This document shows positions 19,534-28,330 of a stretch of DNA of 64,000 nucleotides, piece by piece. The notes beneath the pieces were generated by a model. That model made no database searches and was not told where the DNA came from. It saw nothing but the letters and a program-made list of their open reading frames with translations. The DNA is from Gilliamella apicola (GTDB taxonomy: Bacteria; Pseudomonadota; Gammaproteobacteria; Enterobacterales; Orbaceae): positions 1,736,001-1,800,000 of the forward strand of contig NZ_CP007445.1 of assembly GCF_000599985.1 (NCBI RefSeq), given 5' to 3'. Position 1 is the first letter of the stretch; every line of letters begins with the position of its first letter. Made by a program: the position numbers and the translations under genes.

Positions 19534-20358
19534 TCATGCTATTTGCTTCATGTTTCTATATTCAATTGGTGTCATATTATTTAATGCTTCATGCGGTCTT
19601 TCTGTGTTATACATTTCTAACCACTCTTCGGTTATTTTTCTTACTTGTTCCAGATTTTTAAATAAATACAGATCTAATACCTCCGTTCGATATGTGCGGT
19701 TAAATCGTTCTATATAGCCGTTTTGATAAGGACTACCTGGTTTAATATAATCTAGGGTTATTCCATGTGATTTTGCCCAACTTGTAAATCTGTTTGAGGT
19801 AAATTCTGTGCCATTATCAACGCGTATTTTTAATGGATAACCGTGATATTGAGCCAGTCTGTCTAAATAACGGGTAATTCTACCTGCCGATAAACTGACC
19901 GCAATATCAATGCCTAATGCCTCTCGATTAAAGTCATCAATAACATTAAAGGTTCTAAATCGGCGGTGATTTTGAGAACTATCACTCATAAAATCCATTG
20001 ACCAACATTCTCCCAAACGACTTGGTACTGATAATGGCTCTGGATAACGTTGGGGCAATCGTTTATTGCGTTTAGAACGAATATTGAGTTTTAACTGACA
20101 ATAAACTCGATAAATCCGTTTATGATTCCACGTATATCCCAGTTTCCTGATTCGATGAAAACACTTAGGAAATCCCCAACGTAAATGCTTGTCTGTTATT
20201 GACTTAAGTAATGAAATAATCATAGTGTCATCTGCCGATTTAGGTTGATAGTAGTAAGCACAGCGACTTAAATTCACAATAGTGCAACTCATTTTAATTG
20301 TTATACAGTATTGTGACTGTAGTGTTTGTGCCCAACTCTTACGAACTGCCGTCGGCAC
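19534..20358 (-). CDS. IS3-family transposase OrfB (DDE integrase domain)
   Basis: 274 aa with an integrase (rve) core. The catalytic triad is Asp122 (WSMDFMSD), Asp181 (RVDNGTEFTS) and Glu217 (YIERFNRTYR); the end is ERPHEALNNMTPIEY. OrfB supplies strand transfer as the C-terminal part of an OrfAB fusion. The listed start is a GTG whose G is also the last base of the orfA stop (TAGTG). In practice the frame is probably entered by -1 slippage at 20364-20370 upstream. No lesion is seen, so the element may be active. Confidence 0.92.
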   Translation of the reverse strand: MPTAVRKSWAQTLQSQYCITIKMSCTIVNLSRCAYYYQPKSADDTMIISLLKSITDKHLRWGFPKCFHRIRKLGYTWNHKRIYRVYCQLKLNIRSKRNKRLPQRYPEPLSVPSRLGECWSMDFMSDSSQNHRRFRTFNVIDDFNREALGIDIAVSLSAGRITRYLDRLAQYHGYPLKIRVDNGTEFTSNRFTSWAKSHGITLDYIKPGSPYQNGYIERFNRTYRTEVLDLYLFKNLEQVRKITEEWLEMYNTERPHEALNNMTPIEYRNMKQIA

Positions 20359-20615
20359 TATAGCTTTTTTATTATTTCTTGCTGGAGCTGAGAAGTTAAA
20401 CTTAATTCAGCATACATCTGTTTAAGTTTACGATTTTCAGCTTCCAGCTGTTTTAACCGCTTAATGTCCGATGATTGCATACCGCCATATTTATCTCGCC
20501 ATTTATAAAAAGTAGAAACGGCCATACCATATTTACGGCAAAGCTCTTTAATAGGGATACCAACTTCAGCTTCTTTTAAAATGGAGACAATTTGGTGTTC
20601 CGATAATTTTTTCAT
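20358..20615 (-). CDS. IS3-family transposase OrfA (helix-turn-helix)
   Basis: 85 aa. An HTH_Tnp_1 domain (ILKEAEVGIPIKELCRKYGM, then STFYKWRDKYGG) is followed by a leucine-zipper-like coiled coil (LKQLEAENRKLKQMYAEL). OrfA binds the terminal inverted repeats and dimerises. An SD-like AAGGAGAATTTCAAT precedes the ATG. Its last codons carry the slippery sequence that gives OrfAB. Confidence 0.92.
   Translation of the reverse strand: MKKLSEHQIVSILKEAEVGIPIKELCRKYGMAVSTFYKWRDKYGGMQSSDIKRLKQLEAENRKLKQMYAELSLTSQLQQEIIKKL
20364..20370 (-). promoter_or_regulatory. Programmed -1 frameshift site A-AAA-AAG in the IS element
   Basis: In frame with orfA the codons are ATA AAA AAG CTA TAG, so the heptamer A_AAA_AAG sits one codon before the stop. 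After slipping back by one, the ribosome reads GCT ATA GTG CCG directly into orfB. This is the standard IS3-family route to the OrfAB transposase. Confidence 0.85.
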
Positions 20616-20641
20616 ATTGAAATTCTCCTTAAAAATATTAT

Positions 20642-20731
20642 AGAGAATTTTCTACTTTTTTATGTACTATTTTAGGGGATAGTTACAGAGAATTTTCTAC
20701 TTTTTTATGTACTATTTTAGGGGATAGTTAC
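20642..20731. repeat. Perfect 45-bp tandem duplication of the IS terminus
   Basis: 20642-20686 and 20687-20731 are identical. Each contains the outer end of the IS inverted repeat (GGGGATAGTTAC), so the element carries two nested right ends. The following 553 bp, 20733-21285, are very AT-rich and hold no gene I can see, only the palindrome at 21184. Confidence 0.95.
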
Positions 20732-21183
20732 ATTGGTTAATCAATTGTTTAAAAGTCTTTTAAGATTAAGATGATTAAGCATGGATCATATCATCATAAA
20801 TTAATGATATTTAGTAAAAAACAATAGTTCTTTTTTTTATCTTGATTTTTTTATTAAATATCATATCTATTCTTTATAAAAGACCGTCTAATTGTCATTA
20901 TGTAAGATTAATTTATATTTAAGAAATCTGTGGAAAATACAATTCTTTAATTTTGAAAACTCATCAATATTTTCTACTTGGATTAAATGCTAATTGATAT
21001 CCACATATTTTATGAATATATAATATGTAAGATTTCATACATGGAGAGGTTACTAATACCCAAAATAGTCAATGGACTTTAATTCTTTATTACAAAAATA
21101 ATCATTTATATGGATTTAAGTTGCCAGATAACATTTAACATATAAAATAATTATCCGATAGAAAAGTTTAATAGTATTTATAC

Positions 21184-21205
21184 AACTATTTTTTAAAAAA
21201 TAGTT
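21184..21205. terminator. 22-bp perfect palindrome downstream of the methyltransferase-like gene
   Basis: AACTATTTTTT is followed directly by its reverse complement, AAAAAATAGTT. It lies 80 bp after the stop of the gene ending at 21286. It is AT-only apart from the end pairs, so a weak terminator or a protein-binding site are both possible. Confidence 0.35.
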
Positions 21206-21285
21206 TTAACAGATTACAAAGAGAAATTAATAATTCTTTGTTGAAATAAAAAATATCCATTAAACTCCTTTTCTTAAAATATAAA

Positions 21286-22917
21286 TTATTTATTAAGATC
21301 ATGTCGTTCTTTCAGCTTACCAAAATGAGACCAGCTTTTTGTTGTTGCTCCGATTAAATTTGCGCCAAAATAACTAAAAAAAGATGAATGATGATTTTGC
21401 TTAGTAATTGCATCCATACATGCCCTAACAATAATTTGTCTTTCAATCTTCGATATATCTTTACCATATAAATTTAACATTGGGAGCCAATCATAAAGTG
21501 CTCGACAATTATCAAAAACAAATAAATCTAGATACATATTTCTACTTTTTGCTTTATATTTTGCTCTCCAATGAGCATCTGTATTGACATGATGTGCATT
21601 ACCCAAGTGGTTAATCGCTAATTCTATCCAAAGACGTGGCATAGGAACATCACAAAAAACACCTCCATAAGGATCAGGGAGAGCAGAAATAATTTCCTCA
21701 ATTGAATTCGATAAACCTTGAGACAAAATATTTTTATAAGAAGATTCAGCATTTCTAAGCAGATCATATAATCGGACACTATCAAAATATGATAATGTTC
21801 CACTTTTAGAGTTTGTAAATTGCTGAAACCAGTATTTTCCTAAATTAGTTTTTGAATCTTTAAGTCTCAAAATAAAATTCCAAATAGGAAATTCTTGATG
21901 ATTTATAAATACTTCACCTCCTGATAGTTGTTCTAAATCATCATCAAATTCACTCCGAATATTATAGCCAGGAATGGTAACCATCTTGATTAAATTTGAC
22001 TGAATTTTGTCCTGTTCCATTTTTATGAACATACGTTTAAGTGCTGCAGTACTACCAACCCTTAACATTGGTTGAATATAGCTAGCGACTATAGTTGGAT
22101 AATGAGTTGAAAATGCACTATAAGCAGATTCAAAATTTAATTCAATCAAATCCTCAAATATTTTCTCATCACCGTCAAGCTCATAATTTTCTATTTCAAT
22201 TCTACTTACATAGCCATTACTATCTGCTCCTTCAAAAAATCTAGAACCTTTGCTATTTCCAGTATAAATAGACTCTTCAAGAAAAGCATGACTTCTAAAA
22301 TAAGATGATAAAAAATCGATATTTTCATCTGTTTTGTCTGGCAAAGAACTGTTAACGATGAGAACACCTAAGTCAGCAAATGAGTTACTTTCAAAAATAG
22401 AGTTTATAGTGAGCAAGGGTTTAGATTCTTTACTAAATAGAGGAGCAGTAAAATCCAAGTATATAATATCAAATTTAAATGAGGTTATTTTTATAAGATC
22501 AGATATTGCACCATTGAAGATTTTTAAAAATGGATATTTTGCTTTAGCTTTCTTCAATGCAGATAAATAAATTTCTTTGTTTGATTCAATAGCCCAAACA
22601 TTTTCAATTTGAACACCAAGTTTAATCATTATTTCTAGATCATTTTCTGGCTCTGGACCACAAAAATACGCTATTTTTAACTGCTGTGGTTGTTTATTGT
22701 CATATAAATTGTTAGAAAAATTAATCCAAGACTCAATAAATTTATCGTCTGGATTTTTAGTTGGCAATATTTCATCAAATGCGTAGTCCCAAAGACCCCG
22801 TATATAATTAGTTTTTAATATACGCTGTTCGTCTCTATCAACCGTTAATTTTTTAATAGCTTCATTCCAAATTTTAATTCGGCTTTTTTCTTTTATATCC
22901 TGTGTATATGTAAACAT
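21286..22917 (-). CDS. Methyltransferase-like protein of a two-gene putative defence module
   Basis: 543 aa, no close family recognised. Residues 80-165 look like a class I SAM-dependent methyltransferase fold. KIAYFCGPEPENDLE (81-95) replaces the usual glycine-rich loop. VWAIES (108-112) ends beta-2 with an acidic residue, and FDIIYLDFTAPL (149-160) sits at motif IV. The last 350 residues are unassigned and hold tryptophan-rich stretches. Without the GxGxG loop, catalysis is uncertain. A 178-bp gap separates it from the ATPase gene upstream on the same strand, so the two probably form an operon. The ATG has only a weak SD-like GGTAG. A sensor or effector role is inferred from context only. 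Confidence 0.55.
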   Translation of the reverse strand: MFTYTQDIKEKSRIKIWNEAIKKLTVDRDEQRILKTNYIRGLWDYAFDEILPTKNPDDKFIESWINFSNNLYDNKQPQQLKIAYFCGPEPENDLEIMIKLGVQIENVWAIESNKEIYLSALKKAKAKYPFLKIFNGAISDLIKITSFKFDIIYLDFTAPLFSKESKPLLTINSIFESNSFADLGVLIVNSSLPDKTDENIDFLSSYFRSHAFLEESIYTGNSKGSRFFEGADSNGYVSRIEIENYELDGDEKIFEDLIELNFESAYSAFSTHYPTIVASYIQPMLRVGSTAALKRMFIKMEQDKIQSNLIKMVTIPGYNIRSEFDDDLEQLSGGEVFINHQEFPIWNFILRLKDSKTNLGKYWFQQFTNSKSGTLSYFDSVRLYDLLRNAESSYKNILSQGLSNSIEEIISALPDPYGGVFCDVPMPRLWIELAINHLGNAHHVNTDAHWRAKYKAKSRNMYLDLFVFDNCRALYDWLPMLNLYGKDISKIERQIIVRACMDAITKQNHHSSFFSYFGANLIGATTKSWSHFGKLKERHDLNK

Positions 22918-23095
22918 AATCTACCAATCATTATTTATCTAATAAGTTAAGATAAATATGTGCCATTTAATTAAACACTTTTACTTGATAATTTTCAATT
23001 CTCTTAAATAATTGCCAATGTTAGCCAACCTACTAGATTTAGTATAGAATTTATCATAAAAGTATCATTTCAAATCTATATTATTCTATTAACAA

Positions 23096-25228
23096 TTAGT
23101 ATTTAAAATATTCTTTTTTAGCTTTATCAGTTATCGAATAAGCATATATTTGTCCATTATGGACTCTATTTACAAGGTTATATTTTTCATCCAGTTTTTT
23201 ACCACGACTCGCAATTAGATGTGATGATACATCTAACTCTTCCGCAACCTCCCTGGCATACATAGGCTCTTCATTTTTATGAAGTTCATAAAGTAGCGAA
23301 AATTCAATTTTTGGAAGGAGTTTAGATTTATCTATTTTTTCTAGTTCATTTATAATATTTTCTGACACAGAAGTGATTTCTACTGGAGACTGGCACTCTA
23401 TACATCGCATTTTATTAAATTCAAGATAACTTAAATGTTCATATGGATATGTTTTAGAGCAAGTCAGATTAGTACATATTATTTTTTTTGATTCTTTTAA
23501 AAAAGTTTCAATTTTTTTTGTAAAATCAAAAGGTCTTGCTATAAAGTATTTTCTCGACTCTGATCCTTCAGGTTTTCCCCACCTTAAATTCAAAACTTCC
23601 GCTAAACCATAGTTTATAGAGTAAATAGAGACTTTATCTCCGTCTCTATCGCTCATCTCATTATATTTTGATATAAAAAAATTTAACTCTAACGTTTTAA
23701 CAAATTGCTCTAAATTTGGAGAGAAATAAAAATGAGATGTAAACGGATTTGTTGCTACAGATTTATAAACCTCCCCAGATAACTCTCCTATAATTATTTT
23801 TTTTCTGATATCCTTCAAGCTATCAGTAATTATTTCTAGAAGTTCTCTTTGTTGTAATGAACTTATTTTTTCATTATATGAGATAAGACTATAAGTAGTA
23901 GTATCAAAGAAAGAATTTATAACATTTTCATAATACTTTTTCGCAGCTGCACCTAAAATGCTTCTATTAATTGAATTACCATATAAAATATTACTTTTGT
24001 AACAATAATACAGGACATACCCAATTATTCTTGGGACATTCATTGAAATTTGAAATATTAGCTTATAATACTCATCCATTGATTCTTTTTTTGTATCAAA
24101 GAAATAATCAACGGGTTGTGTAGAATAGTAATTAATTCGACTTTCAATTAGTCTTTTTGTGAAATCAACAGCTCTATCCTCCATTGTATTCCTATCAAAC
24201 TCTGAATAAAGATTATAAAAATCCAAATCAATTATATCAATTTTACCTTTATCAATATCTCCAAAATGAATTCTGTTCGGATATGCTGCTATTTTGAATT
24301 TAACAAACTCATTAGACCAATTATTTAGTGGAGCTAAAATTACATCTACAAATCTCTTTAAAGATGCCTCTTCAATTTCTGAAAAGTCATCTAAAAAAAT
24401 TACTAAATGCTTAATATTAATAATTGATAAAATATCTTTGATATCATCTATTACACCTTTTATTCTAAATACTTTTAAAAATATTTGTGAAAAGTGACTT
24501 TCCCATTCATCTTGAGTTTTGCTCTCTAACTTACCTTTATTGGAGTATGTTTGACTCAAACTAACAGTAATCTTATTAAAATCAGCACTTATTTCTGCCT
24601 TATCTGCATCGTTAATTGAATTTTCTGTAAGATCTTCTGTTGCTGACTTAACTCTTTTATTAATTTCAGCTACAATTGGGATTTCGATCGCTTTCAAATG
24701 TTCATTATTTTGTATTTGTTGTAATAAATATTCTAATTTTTTTTGTACATCATTAGTTTTATCAAATCCTAATATTCCTTTTATTTTATCTATAGTAGAC
24801 TGAAATTGTTTATTAAGTTCTTTAATGATTTCTGAAAGGATAGTTTGAATAAAGACTCTTTCGATTAAATATTTATGCAGTACTTTCTCTGGAAATTTAT
24901 TTGATAAGTAGTCTATTGATACTATATCACTTTTTGCGCTTTCAAATATTGTTTTTGTATCGAGATAACATGATATATATTCTTTCTTTTTTCTGTATTC
25001 ATTTTCTAGTCTTAGAATTATGGTTGATTTACCAGTGCCCTTTCTTCCAATTAAAAATGTAGTATTATCAGTCAAACAACTTTTGAAAACTTGCTCATTT
25101 GGAAGCAGATCGACATATAGTTCTTGGATAAGAGTATTTCCTCTTTCATCAAGTAAATCAGCTCTTCTATATTTTTTTAAAGAATCACTTGCTGAAAAAA
25201 AATTATTTTTCTCATTGTCTGTGTACAT
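23096..25228 (-). CDS. P-loop ATPase with zinc ribbon and winged helix (Sll1717-type), putative defence component
   Basis: 710 aa. Walker A is FLIGRKGTGKST (residues 58-69), with a Walker B-like HLVIFLDDFSEIE near 276. A central helical region carries charged linkers. A CxxxxC...CxxC zinc-ribbon-like motif (ICTNLTCS ... RCIECQ) lies near 586-610. A C-terminal winged helix (YAREVAEELDVSSHLIASRG) spans about 645-705. The GRKGTGKST loop and overall design recall the Sll1717-family P-loop ATPases, which commonly occur in defence islands. It would drive a nucleotide-dependent switch for the methyltransferase-like partner downstream. The 361-bp gap 25229-25589 toward guaA is AT-rich and holds only a terminator. 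Confidence 0.65.
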   Translation of the reverse strand: MYTDNEKNNFFSASDSLKKYRRADLLDERGNTLIQELYVDLLPNEQVFKSCLTDNTTFLIGRKGTGKSTIILRLENEYRKKKEYISCYLDTKTIFESAKSDIVSIDYLSNKFPEKVLHKYLIERVFIQTILSEIIKELNKQFQSTIDKIKGILGFDKTNDVQKKLEYLLQQIQNNEHLKAIEIPIVAEINKRVKSATEDLTENSINDADKAEISADFNKITVSLSQTYSNKGKLESKTQDEWESHFSQIFLKVFRIKGVIDDIKDILSIINIKHLVIFLDDFSEIEEASLKRFVDVILAPLNNWSNEFVKFKIAAYPNRIHFGDIDKGKIDIIDLDFYNLYSEFDRNTMEDRAVDFTKRLIESRINYYSTQPVDYFFDTKKESMDEYYKLIFQISMNVPRIIGYVLYYCYKSNILYGNSINRSILGAAAKKYYENVINSFFDTTTYSLISYNEKISSLQQRELLEIITDSLKDIRKKIIIGELSGEVYKSVATNPFTSHFYFSPNLEQFVKTLELNFFISKYNEMSDRDGDKVSIYSINYGLAEVLNLRWGKPEGSESRKYFIARPFDFTKKIETFLKESKKIICTNLTCSKTYPYEHLSYLEFNKMRCIECQSPVEITSVSENIINELEKIDKSKLLPKIEFSLLYELHKNEEPMYAREVAEELDVSSHLIASRGKKLDEKYNLVNRVHNGQIYAYSITDKAKKEYFKY

Positions 25229-25521
25229 AATTATAATCCATATATAAAATAAAATTTAATAAATTTGATTTTCTAAATATATTGTTTGATTTATTTCTCA
25301 TTTTTTATTTTATCATATTTACTGAATTCACCAATTAAAAGCTATATACTTTTATTGTTCCCATATAGGAAAAATGGAATGATGATACAAATACTAAAGC
25401 TTTATCAATTATATGATTTCATTATTTTTTATCTAGATAATACTTTTCTTCATCAATTAATCTAACCTCAGGGTAAACTTCATATATATCAAGCCCCATT
25501 GAGCTAAATAATTAAAATAAA

Positions 25522-25550
25522 AGCCAGTGATATTAGTTATATCACTGGCT
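25522..25550 (-). terminator. Intrinsic terminator of guaA (bidirectional)
   Basis: A 12-bp perfect stem (AGCCAGTGATAT with ATATCACTGGCT) and a 5-nt loop. On the minus strand it is followed by TTTTATTTTAATT, and on the plus strand by TTTTTAG. It lies 40 bp beyond the guaA stop. Confidence 0.9.
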
Positions 25551-25589
25551 TTTTAGATATAGATCTATATTAATAACAAAAAGAGAAAG

Positions 25590-27173
25590 TTACTCCCACT
25601 CTATAGTCGCAGGTGGTTTTCCGCTTATGTCGTATACAACTCGTGATATACCATTTACTTCATTGATAATGCGATTCGATACTCTTCCTAAGAAGTCGTA
25701 TGGAAGATGAGCCCAATGGGCGGTCATGAAGTCGATGGTTTCAACGGCACGCAGTGAGACAACCCAATCATATCGGCGTCCATCGCCCATGACGCCAACC
25801 GAGCGTACTGGTAAAAATACGGTAAATGCTTGACTAACTTTGTGATATAAATCGGCTTTGTAGAGTTCTTCGATAAAAATCGCATCGGCTTGTCTCAATA
25901 AATCACAATACTCTTTTTTCACTTCACCCAGTACCCGAACACCTAAACCCGGTCCCGGGAATGGATGGCGATAAAGCATATCGTAAGGTAAACCAAGTTC
26001 CAGACCGACTTTACGTACCTCGTCTTTGAATAATTCACGTAATGGTTCAACTAAGCCCATTTTCATATCTTCAGGTAATCCACCCACATTATGGTGAGAT
26101 TTGATGACATGAGCTTTACCTGTGTCAGCAGCAGCGGATTCAATAACATCAGGATAAATAGTTCCTTGAGCAAGCCATTTGACATCTTTTAATTTTGCTG
26201 CTTCTTCATCAAAAACGGCAATAAATTCACGACCAATAATTTTACGTTTAGCTTCTGGATCGGTTTCGCCTTTTAATGCCGCCATAAAACGGTCTTCTGC
26301 ATTAACAGCAATAATATTTAAACCAAATTTATCACCAAACATCTCCATTACTTGCTTTGCTTCATTTAAACGCAGCAAACCATGATCAACAAAGACACAA
26401 GTTAACTGATCCCCAATAGCTTGATGTAATAATAATGCGGTAACGGATGAATCAACGCCACCAGAAAGACCTAATAATACTTTATCCTTACCAACTTTTT
26501 GTTTAATACGATCAACTGCATCCGTGATAATAGATGAAGGTGTCCATAATTTTTCACATTGGCAGATATCAATAACAAAACGTTGCAGTAACTCTAATCC
26601 CTTAACAGTATGCGTTACTTCTGGATGGAACTGCACGCCATAAAACTGTTTTTCATCATTAGCCATAATGGCAAATGGGCATGTTTCTGTTTGCCCAATT
26701 AAAGTAAACGTGTCGGGTAATGAAGTGACTTTATCGCCATGACTCATCCAAACATCGAGTTGCTCAAGTCCCGCATCACTTGTGCTATCCAAAATACCTT
26801 CGGTTAATTTGGATTTTGCAACAATATCAACTTTAGCATAACCAAACTCACGTTGATTAGATGCTGTAACTTGTCCGCCCTGACCTACTTGGATTGCCAT
26901 AGTTTGCATACCGTAGCAGATACCTAATACAGGTACACCAGCGTTAAATACATATTCAGGCGCTCTTGGGCTATTTTGTTCGGTGGTACTTTCAGGGCCA
27001 CCTGATAAAATGATGCCTTTAGGATTAAATTGTTTAATTTTTTCTTCCGAAACATCCCATGGCCAAAGTTCACAATACACACCGATTTCACGAACTCTTC
27101 GAGCAATTAATTGCGTTACTTGTGAACCAAAATCCAAAATCAATATACGCTGTTGGTGGATGTCTTTATTCAT
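25590..27173 (-). CDS. guaA: GMP synthase (glutamine-hydrolysing)
   Basis: Converts XMP, glutamine and ATP to GMP in the cytoplasm. The N-terminal class I amidotransferase has nucleophile Cys near 86 (GICYGMQTM) with the His/Glu pair in FHPEVTHT. Next come a PP-loop ATP pyrophosphatase ([11 protein letters not shown], near 235) and the C-terminal dimerisation domain ending PPATIEWE. The ATG at 27173 is chosen over an adjacent TTG; AGGAATTAAAATTG precedes it. It gives 527 aa, the usual length. guaB is not adjacent, unlike E. coli. A strong terminator follows. The gene borders an accessory region; guaA 3' ends are known integration sites. Confidence 0.98.
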   Translation of the reverse strand: MNKDIHQQRILILDFGSQVTQLIARRVREIGVYCELWPWDVSEEKIKQFNPKGIILSGGPESTTEQNSPRAPEYVFNAGVPVLGICYGMQTMAIQVGQGGQVTASNQREFGYAKVDIVAKSKLTEGILDSTSDAGLEQLDVWMSHGDKVTSLPDTFTLIGQTETCPFAIMANDEKQFYGVQFHPEVTHTVKGLELLQRFVIDICQCEKLWTPSSIITDAVDRIKQKVGKDKVLLGLSGGVDSSVTALLLHQAIGDQLTCVFVDHGLLRLNEAKQVMEMFGDKFGLNIIAVNAEDRFMAALKGETDPEAKRKIIGREFIAVFDEEAAKLKDVKWLAQGTIYPDVIESAAADTGKAHVIKSHHNVGGLPEDMKMGLVEPLRELFKDEVRKVGLELGLPYDMLYRHPFPGPGLGVRVLGEVKKEYCDLLRQADAIFIEELYKADLYHKVSQAFTVFLPVRSVGVMGDGRRYDWVVSLRAVETIDFMTAHWAHLPYDFLGRVSNRIINEVNGISRVVYDISGKPPATIEWE

Positions 27174-27477
27174 CAATTTTAATTCCTAAAATATAAGCCA
27201 ATATAAAAATTGCTTGGTATTGTATCATCTAATCATTAAGCTTAAATAGCATATCAGTATTTTTTATGTAATAAATATTCATAAAAAAGATATTTAGCAT
27301 ATTAGGGAAACAAAAGTTACGATTAAGGTGAAACATGGCTCAAAGAATTGTAGGTTTAATCATTGATAAATATTTTTAAATAACCCTCTGAATAATAAAA
27401 ATATATACAGTAAACATAATTTTACTGCGTATAAATTTTTTTGAAATCTTCGATTCATAAATCTTTGCTTATATATC

Positions 27478-27954
27478 CTAACATTGAACTGTTTTAATAA
27501 CAGGTTTTGCTTTTGACTTGTGATAACCAAAAAAACAGAGATTATTTTTTAATACTTTTTTACATATTGATTTCATGAGTAAAACTTCATTCAATCCAAA
27601 TGGGCAAAAAAAAGATAAAAGCCATAGTCGTTTTGTTTCATCTTTTTCATTGCATTGGACAAAATTGATATAACTTTTCGTTTTATTTAAATATTGCCAT
27701 TCTTCTTCCTTATTCAAATAAGCCCAATTGAGGTACCCTAATGGCCTATTATTTTTAATCAGTAAAATAAAGTTTTTAGACTGTATGATAGGAAGTAATG
27801 CTTCTAATGCTGAACTTATTGCCGCATTTCGATAATTAGGGTTTCTATTCCATAACCACATGGTGTAGCCTAACACTTCGGATTCATTCCACACGGTATC
27901 TTGATATATATTTGGTGCAATGACTTGGATTGAGTTTTGATTAGAAAAGTTCAT
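27478..27954 (-). CDS. HlyC/RtxC-like toxin-activating acyltransferase homologue lacking catalytic residues
   Basis: 158 aa, aligning along its length to HlyC-family lysine acyltransferases, which acylate RTX toxins. Shared blocks are VLGYTMWLWNRNP (HlyC LGHVSWLWASSP), LLPIIQSKNFILLIKNNRP, YLNWAYLNKEEEWQYLN and RLWLLSFFCPFG. The catalytic His23 of HlyC (SPLHRN) is Tyr41 here (NPNYRN), and Asp92 (FIDWIAPFG) is Ser114. Both are considered essential in HlyC, so the protein is probably not a standard acyltransferase. No RTX toxin gene or secretion genes lie nearby. The gaps on both sides (27174-27477 and 27955-28330) are AT-rich and apparently empty. Confidence 0.75.
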   Translation of the reverse strand: MNFSNQNSIQVIAPNIYQDTVWNESEVLGYTMWLWNRNPNYRNAAISSALEALLPIIQSKNFILLIKNNRPLGYLNWAYLNKEEEWQYLNKTKSYINFVQCNEKDETKRLWLLSFFCPFGLNEVLLMKSICKKVLKNNLCFFGYHKSKAKPVIKTVQC

Positions 27955-28330
27955 TTCGTTTTACCTCTAATAACATTAATTTAAAACCGATTTATTTATT
28001 AAAAGATAAGAATTATTTTTATGTAGTAACTTAGAATTACTGACATAAACATTACTTGTTTAGTCATTTAAAAATGAATGAAATGAGCAAATACAAAAAA
28101 TAACTATTTAATTAGATCACTGAAAATAGAATTAGCTTAAAACTAAAAATAAATTAAACTAAATAAATTATTCTTAAATGTAATGAATTTGAACGCAATA
28201 ACAGCTATAAACAATATATAACAAACATTATTTTTAACTATTTTTGTTTTTATAAAGGACAAAGCTTAATAGATTGGTAGAAATGAGAGGTTATTTAATA
28301 ACCTCTCATAAATTGAAATATCAATAAAAA

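Larger units (their letters stand above)
19494..20687 (-). mobile_element. Complete IS3-family insertion sequence (IS407-like)
   Basis: Two overlapping genes, orfA and orfB, are framed by imperfect terminal inverted repeats that begin TGTAA and contain a CCCC run. On the plus strand the left end reads TGTAAATACCCCATTG from 19494. Read inward on the minus strand, the right end is TGTAACTATCCCCTAAA, ending at 20687. An identical extra copy of the outer 45 bp extends the match to 20732. No exact short target duplication is seen. Confidence 0.8.

Noticed and set aside
27334..27378. 14-codon plus-strand ORF (MAQRIVGLIIDKYF) upstream of guaA
   Set aside because: Too short to support as a gene, with no neighbour relation.
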